Assembly: GCF_000813345.1 (NCBI RefSeq)
Contig: NZ_BBQF01000003.1
Location: 434,001-498,000 of the forward strand
Source of the DNA: Sulfurospirillum arsenophilum NBRC 109478
Lineage (GTDB): Bacteria > Campylobacterota > Campylobacteria > Campylobacterales > Sulfurospirillaceae
Length of the DNA: 64,000 bases
Direction of reading: 5' to 3'
Both the position numbers and the translations under genes were made by a program. The notes beneath the pieces are model-generated. The model did not search any database, was not told the DNA's origin, and worked only from the letters and a program-made list of their open reading frames with translations. How positions within the stretch are numbered: the stretch's first letter is position 1; every line of letters begins with the position of its first letter. Positions 20,218 to 30,715 of the stretch are shown here, in pieces.

Positions 20218-20453
20218 GCGTTTACTCCTTGGAGTGGTTAGGATTATTAAGAAAAGAATACACTATGAAATCATAATAATAAGCTGTTTTATTTAGATTA
20301 CATTGTTTATGTAAGTTTAAAATAGAAAAACGACTTTTAAAGGACTTTTTACATGTTAAGGTAAAGCACATGTACTCAGGAGAGCTACTAAAGAAACAAC
20401 AAGCAAGATTTTGTTACAATCGCTCTCAAAACTATACACGATGAGGATCTCTT

Positions 20454-21563
20454 ATGTTACTTTTAACACCAGGACCAACTCCCGTTCCTGAAGCCGTTCG
20501 TATGGCAATGAGTACACCAACCATTCACCATAGAACACCTGAGTTTGAGGCTATTTTTGAGCAAGCTAGAGGCTATTTGAAAAAGCTTTTTGATATGGAA
20601 GAAGTGTTAATGCTCGCAAGCAGTGGTACGGGCGCAATGGAAGCATGTGTGCTGAACCTTTGCCATTCTAAAGCATTAGTGGTTAATTCTGGTAAATTTG
20701 GCGAGAGATTTGGCAAAATTTGTGAAGCATATGGGAAAGATTTTGTAGAAATTAAAAATGAGTGGAATACACCTGTTGATGTTAACACTATCGTTGAGCT
20801 TATCAAAAACGATGAGAGTATTGATGCTATTTTTCTTCAAGTGTGTGAAAGCGCTGGAGGACTTCGTCATCCTGTCGAGGAAATTGCTCAAAAAGTTAAA
20901 AAGATTAGAAGTAACGTGATGATAGTTGCTGATGGTATCACCGCTATTGGTGTCGAGAAGATTGATACCACGCATATTGATGCATTGATTTCTGGTAGCC
21001 AAAAAGCGTTGATGCTTCCTCCAGGACTTGCGTTTATTGGCCTTAATGCTCAAGCGTTAGAGATCATCGAAAATAGAGGTGTTGGTTATTATTTTAATCT
21101 CAAAACAGAACTTAAAAATCAACGCAAAAACACCACCGCATGGACGGCTGCAACAACACTTGTTATTGGACTTGTTGCTATGTGTGAACTCATTGATGCT
21201 GAGGGCGGACTTGATAAGCTCTATGCTGATACGGCAAAAAGAGCGTTTGCTACCAATAAAGCTTTGCAAGCTTTAGGATTTCACATTTATCCAAAAGTAC
21301 CAGCGAAAGCGATGAGTGCTGTGCTGGATGATGATGCGAGCAAAATCCGCAAAATTTTAAAAACAAAATACGGCGTTAACATCGCAGGTGGACAAGATCA
21401 CATTAAAGATACACTCTTTAGAATCAACCACATGGGACTTGTGAATGTGTATGAGACGGCGTGGACGCTTAATGCCGTAGAGCTGGCGCTTGCGGAACTA
21501 GGCAAACGTGCTTATGACGGTACTGCCAATAGGGTCTTTACCCAAGAATTTTACCAAGGTTAA
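20454..21563 (+). CDS. Class V aminotransferase (alanine-glyoxylate/serine-pyruvate type)
   Basis: PLP-dependent enzyme of 369 residues. It starts LLLTPGPTPVPEAVRMAM and has IHHRTPEFEAIF, SSGTGAMEACV, VADGITAIGVE and the Schiff-base lysine in ISGSQKALMLPPGLAFI. These are typical of the alanine-glyoxylate / serine-pyruvate / phosphoserine subgroup of class V enzymes; the exact amino donor is not certain. It forms a tight unit with hisZ 2 bp downstream. A GATGAGGATC ribosome-binding site precedes the ATG, and TACAAT at about 20415 is a possible -10 box. Confidence 0.88.
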   Translation: MLLLTPGPTPVPEAVRMAMSTPTIHHRTPEFEAIFEQARGYLKKLFDMEEVLMLASSGTGAMEACVLNLCHSKALVVNSGKFGERFGKICEAYGKDFVEIKNEWNTPVDVNTIVELIKNDESIDAIFLQVCESAGGLRHPVEEIAQKVKKIRSNVMIVADGITAIGVEKIDTTHIDALISGSQKALMLPPGLAFIGLNAQALEIIENRGVGYYFNLKTELKNQRKNTTAWTAATTLVIGLVAMCELIDAEGGLDKLYADTAKRAFATNKALQALGFHIYPKVPAKAMSAVLDDDASKIRKILKTKYGVNIAGGQDHIKDTLFRINHMGLVNVYETAWTLNAVELALAELGKRAYDGTANRVFTQEFYQG

Positions 21564-21565
21564 TA

Positions 21566-23666
<2,101 letters not shown>

Positions 23667-23669
<3 letters not shown>

Positions 23670-23693
23670 GAAGAGGTTAAAACGCTCTTCTTA
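23667..23693 (+). terminator. Hairpin overlapping the purA stop codon
   Basis: TAAGAAGAG and CTCTTCTTA form a perfect 9-bp stem around a 9-nt loop; the purA stop codon is the first part of the stem. There is no uridine run after it, so it may be an attenuating or mRNA-protecting hairpin rather than an intrinsic terminator. Confidence 0.45.
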
Positions 23694-23717
23694 CGCATCC
23701 AAACACAATGTTTAATC

Positions 23718-23729
23718 TTTACATGTAAA
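23718..23729. repeat. TTTACATGTAAA palindrome between purA and the fliJ-like gene
   Basis: Exact 12-bp copy of the window-wide palindrome, ending 11 bp before the downstream ATG, where it takes the place expected for the ribosome-binding site region (TGTAAAGGTG). Confidence 0.85.
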
Positions 23730-23740
23730 GGTGTCAGCGT

Positions 23741-24169
23741 ATGAAAAGTCAGTTCTCCAAGATTGCTAAAATTCGTAAACAAAAGCGTGATGCGATTGAG
23801 CGAGAACTGATGAAAAGTCAAAATAAAGAACGTATGCTTAACCATAAGATTACAACGTTATACGAGGAAATTGCTGCTGTGCAGATGCCGAAAGAGGGAT
23901 TGGTTTCCGCTCTTCTTATTGTGGGTGAGCAAAAAAGCATTTTAAATCGTGAAAAAAAGCGATGTGAGCAAGAGCTTTTTGTGGTGCAACGCACTACGAA
24001 ACAACTTCAAGGTGAATACCAAAAAGCGCATGTTGAATACGAAAAAATCAAATACCTTGAAGAGCAAGAACTCCAAGCTATGATGGATAAGATCAAACGC
24101 GAAGAGCAACTCTATTTGGATGAAATATCAACGATGTTGTTTGCAGGTCAACTAAGTCAAAAAAGGTAA
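23741..24169 (+). CDS. FliJ-like flagellar export chaperone
   Basis: 142 residues, almost wholly coiled coil, with a basic start (MKSQFSKIAKIRKQKRDAIE) followed by heptad-rich helices; no signal peptide. Size, composition and position fit the flagellar export protein FliJ, which stimulates the export ATPase. As I recall, C. jejuni carries the equivalent gene directly after purA and followed by a MotE-like gene, as here. Sequence identity to classical FliJ is low in this phylum, so the name is by context and architecture. Confidence 0.7.
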   Translation: MKSQFSKIAKIRKQKRDAIERELMKSQNKERMLNHKITTLYEEIAAVQMPKEGLVSALLIVGEQKSILNREKKRCEQELFVVQRTTKQLQGEYQKAHVEYEKIKYLEEQELQAMMDKIKREEQLYLDEISTMLFAGQLSQKR

Positions 24170-24174
24170 AAGGT

Positions 24175-24699
24175 ATGAAACGTCTTTGGATCTTAGTAGT
24201 AGGTACGTTATTGTGTGCAGATACCATTGATTGTACAAAAGTCTTTGAAGAGCGTAGAGGCGAGCTTTTACGCGAAGTTGAAAAAATTGATGAAGCCCGT
24301 CAATCGTTTGAAGCACTCAAAGCCGCTACCAATGCCCTCTTTGAAAAGCAAAAGAGTGCGCTCAAAGAGAAAGAAAATGGTATTGCTAAAACCAAAGCGG
24401 AGATTGAAGCAAAAGAGAAACAGATCACTTTGATGCTTGAAGAAAATAAAAAGCTTTTAGATCAGGTTCAAGCAAAGAAAAGTGACAAGTTAGACGAAAC
24501 CTATATTAAGATGAAAGACGCAGCAGCAGCAGCAATTATTGAAAAACTTCCTGTGCATGAGGGAGCTGCTATGATGTTTGGCTTACCTTCAAAAAAAGTC
24601 TCACAAATTATGGCAAAAATGAATCCTCAAATTGCTTCTGAAATTATGCAACAACTCAAAAAAGGCCCTCCTTTTGTTGAGAACAACCAAACAAAATAG
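24175..24699 (+). CDS. Periplasmic coiled-coil protein with MgtE-N-like domain (MotE/motility chaperone type)
   Basis: 174 residues: a signal peptide (RLWILVVGTLLCADT), a long coiled coil at about 35-105 rich in Glu and Lys, then AAAAAIIEKLPVHEGAAMMFGLPSKKVSQIMAKM, the MgtE N-terminal-type helical repeat. This architecture matches MotE-like proteins that stabilise stator proteins in the periplasm. It follows the FliJ-like gene by 5 bp, supporting a flagellar role. The C. jejuni protein at the same place is linked to motility as far as I recall. Confidence 0.72.
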   Translation: MKRLWILVVGTLLCADTIDCTKVFEERRGELLREVEKIDEARQSFEALKAATNALFEKQKSALKEKENGIAKTKAEIEAKEKQITLMLEENKKLLDQVQAKKSDKLDETYIKMKDAAAAAIIEKLPVHEGAAMMFGLPSKKVSQIMAKMNPQIASEIMQQLKKGPPFVENNQTK

Positions 24700-24786
24700 T
24701 GACAAACCTTCTCATTCCCTTGCTCTAAACAGATATTTACCTTACTTTGGCTAAAATGTGTGAAAATTCAGAAGTAAGGTTTATGG

Positions 24787-25341
24787 ATGAAAATCAGATT
24801 ACCTCATGCCCCTTATATTGCCAATAAGATAGCGATCGATATTTTAAATTGTGGATTTGTTACCATGCTTAAGGGCTTAGAGCCTATTGTAAAAGTCGCA
24901 GAGGATTTGATTGTTGCCGATATAAAACAAGAGACTGCGCTCGAAGAGCGTGTGACAGAGATATTGGATCAAAATGAAGATGAGATGGAGTTTCAAAGGG
25001 TTGACCGCAGAAACATGTTCTGGCTCATCAAGAAAAAGCTCGCACATGAGTTTGGTGTCATTTTGTCATACGAAGATAGATACAACGACATTGCCCACAA
25101 AATTTTAGAGATTTGTTGGAAAACGGGACTCATAGAGTACAATGTTACGGAAAATCGTGTTAAAAATGTTGTTTATACAGCGATTGAGACGTATATTGCA
25201 CATTTTCAAGAGATTGAAAATGATGTAGCGGACAAGATCTCAAATTATAAACGCAAATTAGTTCCAGGCTCAGAAGAGTATGATTTAATTTTTGAAAAGC
25301 TCTATGAAGAAGAGTTAAGAAGAAGAGGGATGTTAGTATGA
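24787..25341 (+). CDS. DUF507 family protein
   Basis: 184 residues; DUF507 proteins are widespread in Campylobacterota and other lineages, with unknown function. The sequence begins MKIRLPHAPYIANKIAIDIL, the usual family start, and is rich in Glu and Lys helices, ending YEEELRRRGMLV. It is probably cytoplasmic. An ATG four bases upstream is in another frame. Its stop overlaps the carA start (ATGA). Confidence 0.85.
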   Translation: MKIRLPHAPYIANKIAIDILNCGFVTMLKGLEPIVKVAEDLIVADIKQETALEERVTEILDQNEDEMEFQRVDRRNMFWLIKKKLAHEFGVILSYEDRYNDIAHKILEICWKTGLIEYNVTENRVKNVVYTAIETYIAHFQEIENDVADKISNYKRKLVPGSEEYDLIFEKLYEEELRRRGMLV

Positions 25342-26468
25342 TGTTAAAACCTGTATGGATTTATCTTGAAAATGGCGTTTTCTTAGAAGCAAAAAGTTTT
25401 GGCTTTGAAGGTTCAAAAACAGGAGAGATCGTTTTTAATACCTCTATGAGCGGTTATCAAGAGATTATGAGTGATCCAAGTTATGCAGGACAATTCATTG
25501 TCTTTACGATGCCAGAAATTGGTATTGTAGGATGCAATGATGATGATATGGAGAGTAAAACCGTTCATGCAAGTGGTATGTTTGTACGAAGTTTGAACGA
25601 AATGCCTTCTAATTTTAGATCAACTGAATGCTTACCAACGTTTTTACAAAAACATGAGAGTATGGGCATCTGCGATATTGATACACGCTATTTAACAAAA
25701 ATGATTCGAGATTCTGGTCCTAAAATGATGATCGCTTCTACTGAAATTAGTGATCCTGCAAAGCTTAAAGCTATGCTTACTGCTAGCCCTCGCATCGAAG
25801 ACGTGAACTATATTGAAAAAGTTGGAACAACCAAATCTTATTTACATGTAAGCAGTGTGTGGAATGCTGATACACAGTCATATGAAAAAGCAACAAATAG
25901 CCTTGGCAAAAAAATTCTTGCGGTTGATTTTGGTATTAAGCGCAATATTCTTAATGAATTGTGTGCAACAGGTCTTGAAGTTGAGGTAATTCCTCACGAT
26001 TTTAGTGCTGATGATATTATGAAACGTTATAAAAGCGGTGAAATTAGCGGACTCTTTTTATCCAATGGTCCAGGAGATCCTTTGATCCTTAAAAAAGAGG
26101 CAGCTCAAATTACCAAATTGATTGAAGCAAAAGTGCCTATGTTTGCTATCTGTTTAGGGCATCAATTACTTTCTATTGCTCATGGACATCCAACGTATAA
26201 GCTTAAATTTGGACAACATGGTGGTAACCATCCTGTCAAAAATACGAAAACAAATGTTGTTGAAATTACAGCACAAAATCATAACTATAATGTTCCTGAG
26301 TCTGTGTGCAGTATCGCCAAAGTGACGCATATCAACTTGTTTGACAATACCATCGAAGGCTTAGAGTACAATGATGCGCCGATCTTCTCTGTTCAACACC
26401 ACCCAGAAGCAAGCCCAGGTCCACATGAGAGCAAATATATTTTTCAAGAGTTTGCCAACAGACTTTAA
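25338..26468 (+). CDS. carA: Carbamoyl-phosphate synthase small (glutaminase) subunit
   Basis: 376 residues. The N-terminal CPSase domain has GEIVFNTSMSGYQEIMSDPSYAGQ and the IDTRYLTKMIRD motif. The C-terminal class I glutamine amidotransferase shows FLSNGPGDP, the nucleophile region FAICLGHQLL, and the His/Glu dyad in SVQHHPEASPGP. It supplies ammonia for carbamoyl phosphate in arginine and pyrimidine synthesis; carB is not here. Two adjacent ATG codons allow either start. One TTACATGTAA word (YLHVSSV). Confidence 0.97.
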   Translation: MMLKPVWIYLENGVFLEAKSFGFEGSKTGEIVFNTSMSGYQEIMSDPSYAGQFIVFTMPEIGIVGCNDDDMESKTVHASGMFVRSLNEMPSNFRSTECLPTFLQKHESMGICDIDTRYLTKMIRDSGPKMMIASTEISDPAKLKAMLTASPRIEDVNYIEKVGTTKSYLHVSSVWNADTQSYEKATNSLGKKILAVDFGIKRNILNELCATGLEVEVIPHDFSADDIMKRYKSGEISGLFLSNGPGDPLILKKEAAQITKLIEAKVPMFAICLGHQLLSIAHGHPTYKLKFGQHGGNHPVKNTKTNVVEITAQNHNYNVPESVCSIAKVTHINLFDNTIEGLEYNDAPIFSVQHHPEASPGPHESKYIFQEFANRL

Positions 26469-26484
26469 CTAACGGAGCAATGCC

Positions 26485-27165
26485 ATTAACGCCATCGACA
26501 TTACAGCAATCATCAGTGTTGCGTTCTTAGGAAGTTTAGGGCATTGTATCGGTATGTGCGGAGGATTTGTCATGGCGTACAGTAGCGCTAAAATTGACAC
26601 TTCCGCTTCTCCATCAAGACAATTTTTCGCTCATCTGACCTATAATTTAGGGAGAATTAGCTCTTACACATTTTTAGGTATGCTTTTTGGGACACTTGGT
26701 AGTGTCTTTACGTTTTCTTCCCAAATCAATGGTTATTTTTATTTTATCATTGGCATTCTTATGGTACTTATGGGTTTTTCTATGATGGGAAAAATTAAAT
26801 TCTTAACTTCACTCGAGGCAACCATTGCCTTTAACCCTTTCATTAAAAAAGTGTTTTCGCAGCTTATTCACTCCAAAACAATGGCGAGTTTTTACGGACT
26901 GGGTCTTTTAAATGGCTTTTTACCGTGTGGTTTAGTCTATTTCTTTTTAGCGGCAGCCGCAACATCAGGTTCTTTGCTTAAGGGTGGCCTGACGATGGTG
27001 ATGTTTGGCCTTGCAACTATGCCTGCAATGCTTGGACTTGGTTTTGTGGTTGGTTTCCTCAAAGGGAGTGGCTTCCGTGAGGTGATGATCAAGATTGCTT
27101 CATTCATTATCGTAGGATATGGCATTTACATGGCGTATCTTGGTTACAGTGCGGCAATTATATGA
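26485..27165 (+). CDS. Sulfite exporter TauE/SafE-type membrane protein with non-standard start
   Basis: About 227 residues, six predicted helices. The conserved GSLGHCIGMCGGFV motif at the N-terminus and NGFLPCGLVYFFLA in the middle define the SafE/DsbD-like branch found beside cbb3 oxidase genes, where a role in heavy-metal or cytochrome maturation is suspected. The first in-frame ATG (26554) lies inside the GHCIGMCGG motif, so translation must begin earlier. Upstream to the stop at 26470 there is no ATG, GTG or TTG in frame; ATT at 26485 has an ACGGAG site 8 bp before it. An ATG at 26480 is one frame off. The start is therefore uncertain. Confidence 0.7.
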   Translation: MNAIDITAIISVAFLGSLGHCIGMCGGFVMAYSSAKIDTSASPSRQFFAHLTYNLGRISSYTFLGMLFGTLGSVFTFSSQINGYFYFIIGILMVLMGFSMMGKIKFLTSLEATIAFNPFIKKVFSQLIHSKTMASFYGLGLLNGFLPCGLVYFFLAAAATSGSLLKGGLTMVMFGLATMPAMLGLGFVVGFLKGSGFREVMIKIASFIIVGYGIYMAYLGYSAAII

Positions 27166-28400
27166 AGTTAGAGCAATATCAGAGTGCTATTGAGAGTAGT
27201 AATATCATCTCAAAAACCGATATTTTTGGCATTATCACGTTTGTTAATGATGAATTTTGCAAAATTTCTGGTTATACCAAAGAAGAATTGGTAGGGAAAA
27301 ATCATAATATTGTCAGGCATCCAGATGTGCCAGCCTCAACCTTTAAACAACTTTGGCAAACGATCCTTCAGAAAAAAACCTATAAATCGACTGTTAAAAA
27401 TCTTGCAAAAGATGGTAGTACGTTTTATGTTAACACAACGGTCTTTCCTATACTTAATGAAAATGGCGATATTGAAGAGTTTATTGCGATTCGTTATGAT
27501 GTGACGGAAAGTGTACGGCTTAATGAAGCGCTTATGGCTAAAGATGAAGAGCTAGAAGAGCTGAATAAAACGCTAGAACAAAGAGTCAAAGAGCAAACAA
27601 AAGCTTTGATGAAACTCAATCAGACATTGGAAGAGCGTGTACAAGAAGAAGTCGAAAAAAATCGTGAAAAAGATCGGTTTTTGTTTCAGCAGTCACGTCT
27701 TGCTTCTATGGGAGAGATGATTGCCAATATTGCCCATCAGTGGAGACAACCCCTCTCAGAGCTTAATATCACACTTTATAAAATGAATAAACTGTACAAG
27801 CGTCAAAATGATGGCAAAGATATAGATTTTGAAGACAGTTATTCGCATGCAAAAAAAATTATCTCCAAAATGTCAGAAACCATTGAAGATTTTCGTAACT
27901 TCTTTAGTCCGGATCGCCAAAGTGAAGATTTTGCGTTAAGCCTTGTTGCACAAGAGGCGATAGACATTATGCGTGGCACGTTAGAGAAAAATGAGGTCGC
28001 AATACGTCTTGATGTTAAAACAGATGCGCATATTAGAGGCTATTTCAATGAATTTTCACAAGTCCTTATCAATCTAATGAATAATACGATTGATGCATTT
28101 TGCCACAACAAACTAAAAAATAGATTAATTTATATTGAAATTGACACATCTGAACGAGGAGATGCTATAATTAAAGTCTGTGATAATGCTGGTGGAATTG
28201 ATGAAGTTATTTTAGATAAGATTTTTGAGCCTTACTTTACAACAAAGCATGCAAGTGCAGGGACGGGTTTAGGGCTTTATATGAGCAAGATGATTATCAA
28301 CAATAGCATGAAGGGGTCTATCGTTGCAGAAAACTGCAATGATGGTGTTTGTTTTACCATCACTATGCCAGCAGAATTGAGCAAAAAGGAAGAGCAATGA
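27162..28400 (+). CDS. PAS-domain sensor histidine kinase (probably cytoplasmic)
   Basis: 412 residues with no membrane segment. A PAS domain at about 5-125 (IISKTDIFGIITFVNDEFCKISGYTKEELVGKNH) resembles Aer/redox-type PAS folds. A coiled coil follows (about 125-175), then a dimerisation box with the phospho-acceptor His in ANIAHQWRQPLSELN, and an ATPase domain with an N box near NLMNNTIDAF, DNAGGID and GTGLGLYMSK. It overlaps the upstream membrane protein and the downstream regulator by 4 bp each. Position before ccoNOQP suggests sensing of oxygen or redox state, which is inference. Confidence 0.92.
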   Translation: MKLEQYQSAIESSNIISKTDIFGIITFVNDEFCKISGYTKEELVGKNHNIVRHPDVPASTFKQLWQTILQKKTYKSTVKNLAKDGSTFYVNTTVFPILNENGDIEEFIAIRYDVTESVRLNEALMAKDEELEELNKTLEQRVKEQTKALMKLNQTLEERVQEEVEKNREKDRFLFQQSRLASMGEMIANIAHQWRQPLSELNITLYKMNKLYKRQNDGKDIDFEDSYSHAKKIISKMSETIEDFRNFFSPDRQSEDFALSLVAQEAIDIMRGTLEKNEVAIRLDVKTDAHIRGYFNEFSQVLINLMNNTIDAFCHNKLKNRLIYIEIDTSERGDAIIKVCDNAGGIDEVILDKIFEPYFTTKHASAGTGLGLYMSKMIINNSMKGSIVAENCNDGVCFTITMPAELSKKEEQ

Positions 28401-29077
28401 ATGGATTGTCAAAATTGACGGTTTTGTTTGTCGAGGATGAGGAAGATCTAAGAGGCGCTTTAGAAAGTGCAATTGGAGATGAATTTGCAAAATTTATTGT
28501 TGCACGCGACGGCGATGATGGATTAAAAAAGTTTAAAAAGTATAAACCTGATATTGTTATAACAGATATTATGATGCCTGTAATGGACGGTTTAATGATG
28601 TCAAAAGAGATCAAACATATTTCAAAACAGACTCCCATTATTATATTAAGTGCATTTAGTGAAAAAGAGAGGTTGTTAGAAGCCATTGATGTAGGTATTG
28701 ATAAATACCTGATCAAACCGATTGATCCTGATGAACTTCTTAAAACACTTAAATTAGTCTCTAAAGAGATGCTGGATCAAAGTGATATTGTCGAACTAGG
28801 ATACGGCTATCAATTTGATAAAAGTAGAAGAGTTTTGGTCAAAGAGGGTACAACAATTTTTTTAACCAAAAAAGAGTTACTTTTTATCTCAATCTTGGTA
28901 AAAAATTTAGGTGTCTTTGTGTTGCATGAAGAGATAAAAAAGTATGTTTGGACAAACAAAAAAGTAACAGATTCAGCCATACGTACCTTTATAAAGCGAG
29001 TACGTGAAAAAACAGATAAAGAATTTATCAAGAACATCCCCGGTCTTGGCTACAAAATCAATACGCAAGAACGATAA
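28397..29077 (+). CDS. OmpR-family response regulator
   Basis: 226 residues. Receiver domain with VLFVEDEEDLRG, the phosphorylated Asp in DIVITDIMMPVMDG, and the YLIKPIDPDELL lysine region; winged-helix output domain with LTKKELLFISILVKN and DSAIRTFIKRVREKTDKEFI, ending GLGYKINTQER. The start at the ATG overlapping the kinase stop is preferred over an earlier in-frame Met inside the kinase gene. It is the cognate partner of the PAS kinase. Confidence 0.93.
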   Translation: MNGLSKLTVLFVEDEEDLRGALESAIGDEFAKFIVARDGDDGLKKFKKYKPDIVITDIMMPVMDGLMMSKEIKHISKQTPIIILSAFSEKERLLEAIDVGIDKYLIKPIDPDELLKTLKLVSKEMLDQSDIVELGYGYQFDKSRRVLVKEGTTIFLTKKELLFISILVKNLGVFVLHEEIKKYVWTNKKVTDSAIRTFIKRVREKTDKEFIKNIPGLGYKINTQER

Positions 29078-29091
29078 TTCCATCGTTCTTG
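29066..29091 (+). terminator. Hairpin at the end of the two-component operon
   Basis: CAAGAACGAT and ATCGTTCTTG form a perfect 10-bp stem with a 6-nt loop, starting inside the last codons of the response regulator. A T-rich stretch starts about 10 bases later. Likely separates the regulator from the cbb3 operon. Confidence 0.6.
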
Positions 29092-29175
29092 TAACTCCAA
29101 TTTTTAATTTTTTCTTAAATTTTTTCATTTAACACAAATTTAATCTTCTTAAGCTTCGTTGTAGATTTGCTGCAC

Positions 29176-29181
29176 TATAAT
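29176..29181 (+). promoter_or_regulatory. -10 element for the ccoNOQP operon
   Basis: TATAAT in the sequence TGCACTATAATTC, 50 bp upstream of the ccoN ATG, in an AT-rich gap. It predicts a leader of about 45 nt. No convincing -35 box. Confidence 0.55.
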
Positions 29182-29188
29182 TCTTACA

Positions 29189-29212
29189 TTATGTGATATT
29201 TTTGTGACATAA
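29189..29212 (+). promoter_or_regulatory. Imperfect inverted repeat between the ccoN promoter and start
   Basis: TTATGTGA and TGACATAA are inverted copies with one mismatched pair, 8 bp apart, placed around the expected transcription start. Such a site could bind a repressor of the oxidase operon; the regulator is unknown. Confidence 0.3.
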
Positions 29213-29233
29213 AAACACAAGTAGGAGGAATTG

Positions 29234-30700
29234 ATGCAGGCTAGAGATGCATTGAACTATGACTATTCAGTAGCCAAATGTTTTACCTACTCAGCGATCC
29301 TTTTTGGTATCGTTGGTATGTTAATAGGCGTTGTTATCGCTTATCAAATGGCTTTCCCTGAGTTGAATTACTTGGCAGGTGAATATGGTACTTACAGTCG
29401 TTTAAGACCATTACACACTTCCGGCGTAATTTTTGGATTCTTACTAAGCGGAATCTTTGCAGCATGGTACTATATTGGGCAAAGAGTACTCAAGGTTTCG
29501 ATGGCAGAATCACCATTTTTAATGATTATTGGAAAGCTTCACTTTTGGCTTTATATGATTTTGATGGTTATAGCAGTTGTCACTCTTTTTATGGGTATCT
29601 CTACTTCAAAAGAGTATGCAGAATTAGAGTGGCCTTTGGACATTCTTGTTGTTGTTGTATGGGTACTTTGGGGATTGAGTATTTTCGGTTTGGTAGGTAT
29701 CAGACGTGAAAAAACACTTTATATCTCTATGTGGTACTTTATCGCAACTTTCTTGGGTGTTGCAATGCTTTATCTTTTCAACAATATGGAAGTTCCAACC
29801 TACTTTGTTGCAGGTACAGGAAAATGGTATCACTCTGTTTCAATGTATGCTGGTAGTAATGATGCAATGGTTCAATGGTGGTATGGTCACAATGCAGTAG
29901 CATTTATTTTTACAGTGCCTATTATTGCGATGATTTACTACTTCTTACCAAAAGAATCTGGTCAACCCGTTTTCTCTTATAAACTTTCACTTCTCTCTTT
30001 CTGGGGTTTGATGTTCGTTTACCTTTGGGCAGGTGGACACCACCTTATTTACTCTACTGTTCCTGACTGGGTTCAAACAATGGGCTCAATCTTCTCAATT
30101 ATTTTAATTCTTCCTTCTTGGGGTAGTGCAATTAACATTCTCCTTACAATGAAAGGACAATGGGGTCAGCTTAAAGAGAATCCATTGGTCAAATTGATGA
30201 TTTTTGCTTCAACATTCTATATGTTTAGTACACTTGAAGGTCCAATCTTGTCAATCAAATCTGTTAATGCACTTGCGCACTTTACAGACTGGATTCCTGG
30301 ACACGTTCACGATGGTACTCTTGGTTGGGTAGGCTTTATGACAATGGCAGCATTGTTCCATATGGCACCACGTATGTATAAACGCGAAATTTACAGTAAA
30401 AAATTGATCGAGGCACAATTCTGGATTCAAACAACCGGTATCGTCTTGTATTTCTCAAGTATGTGGATTGCAGGTATTACTCAAGGTATGATGTGGAGAG
30501 CAACGGATCAATTTGGTAACCTTGCTTATTCCTTTATCGATACCGTAACGGTACTTATTCCTTACTATGCGATTCGTGCAACGGGTGGTTTATTGTACCT
30601 TATCGGTTTCTTTATGTTTAGTTACAATATGTATAAAACAATGACTGCAAGTAAAGCAATTGAGTCTGAGCCTCAAAATGCTTCACCTATGTCAGCGTAA
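29234..30700 (+). CDS. ccoN: cbb3-type cytochrome c oxidase subunit I
   Basis: 488 residues; the catalytic haem-copper subunit in the inner membrane. Multiple helices carry the haem and CuB ligands: RPLHTSGVIFGF (low-spin haem His), WWYGHNAVAFIFTVPIIAM (CuB His and cross-linked region), AGGHHLIYSTVPDW (CuB His pair) and ALAHFTDWIPGHVHDGTLGW (haem b3/b His). The start is ATG right after an in-frame TTG, preceded by a strong AGGAGG. It heads ccoNOQP, the high-affinity terminal oxidase for microaerobic respiration. Confidence 0.98.
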   Translation: MQARDALNYDYSVAKCFTYSAILFGIVGMLIGVVIAYQMAFPELNYLAGEYGTYSRLRPLHTSGVIFGFLLSGIFAAWYYIGQRVLKVSMAESPFLMIIGKLHFWLYMILMVIAVVTLFMGISTSKEYAELEWPLDILVVVVWVLWGLSIFGLVGIRREKTLYISMWYFIATFLGVAMLYLFNNMEVPTYFVAGTGKWYHSVSMYAGSNDAMVQWWYGHNAVAFIFTVPIIAMIYYFLPKESGQPVFSYKLSLLSFWGLMFVYLWAGGHHLIYSTVPDWVQTMGSIFSIILILPSWGSAINILLTMKGQWGQLKENPLVKLMIFASTFYMFSTLEGPILSIKSVNALAHFTDWIPGHVHDGTLGWVGFMTMAALFHMAPRMYKREIYSKKLIEAQFWIQTTGIVLYFSSMWIAGITQGMMWRATDQFGNLAYSFIDTVTVLIPYYAIRATGGLLYLIGFFMFSYNMYKTMTASKAIESEPQNASPMSA

Positions 30701-30715
30701 AAGGAGGATAGGATT

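Noticed and set aside
20225-20235. ACTCCTTGGAGT palindrome at the ribosome-binding site of chemoreceptor copy 3
   Set aside because: The loop would be only two bases, too small for a stable hairpin; it is more simply a strong Shine-Dalgarno sequence.
26480-26530. Short upstream frame (16 codons) with a good ribosome-binding site before the SafE-type gene
   Set aside because: It ends inside the conserved membrane protein and shows no peptide features. It is kept only as part of the start-codon problem rather than as a gene.
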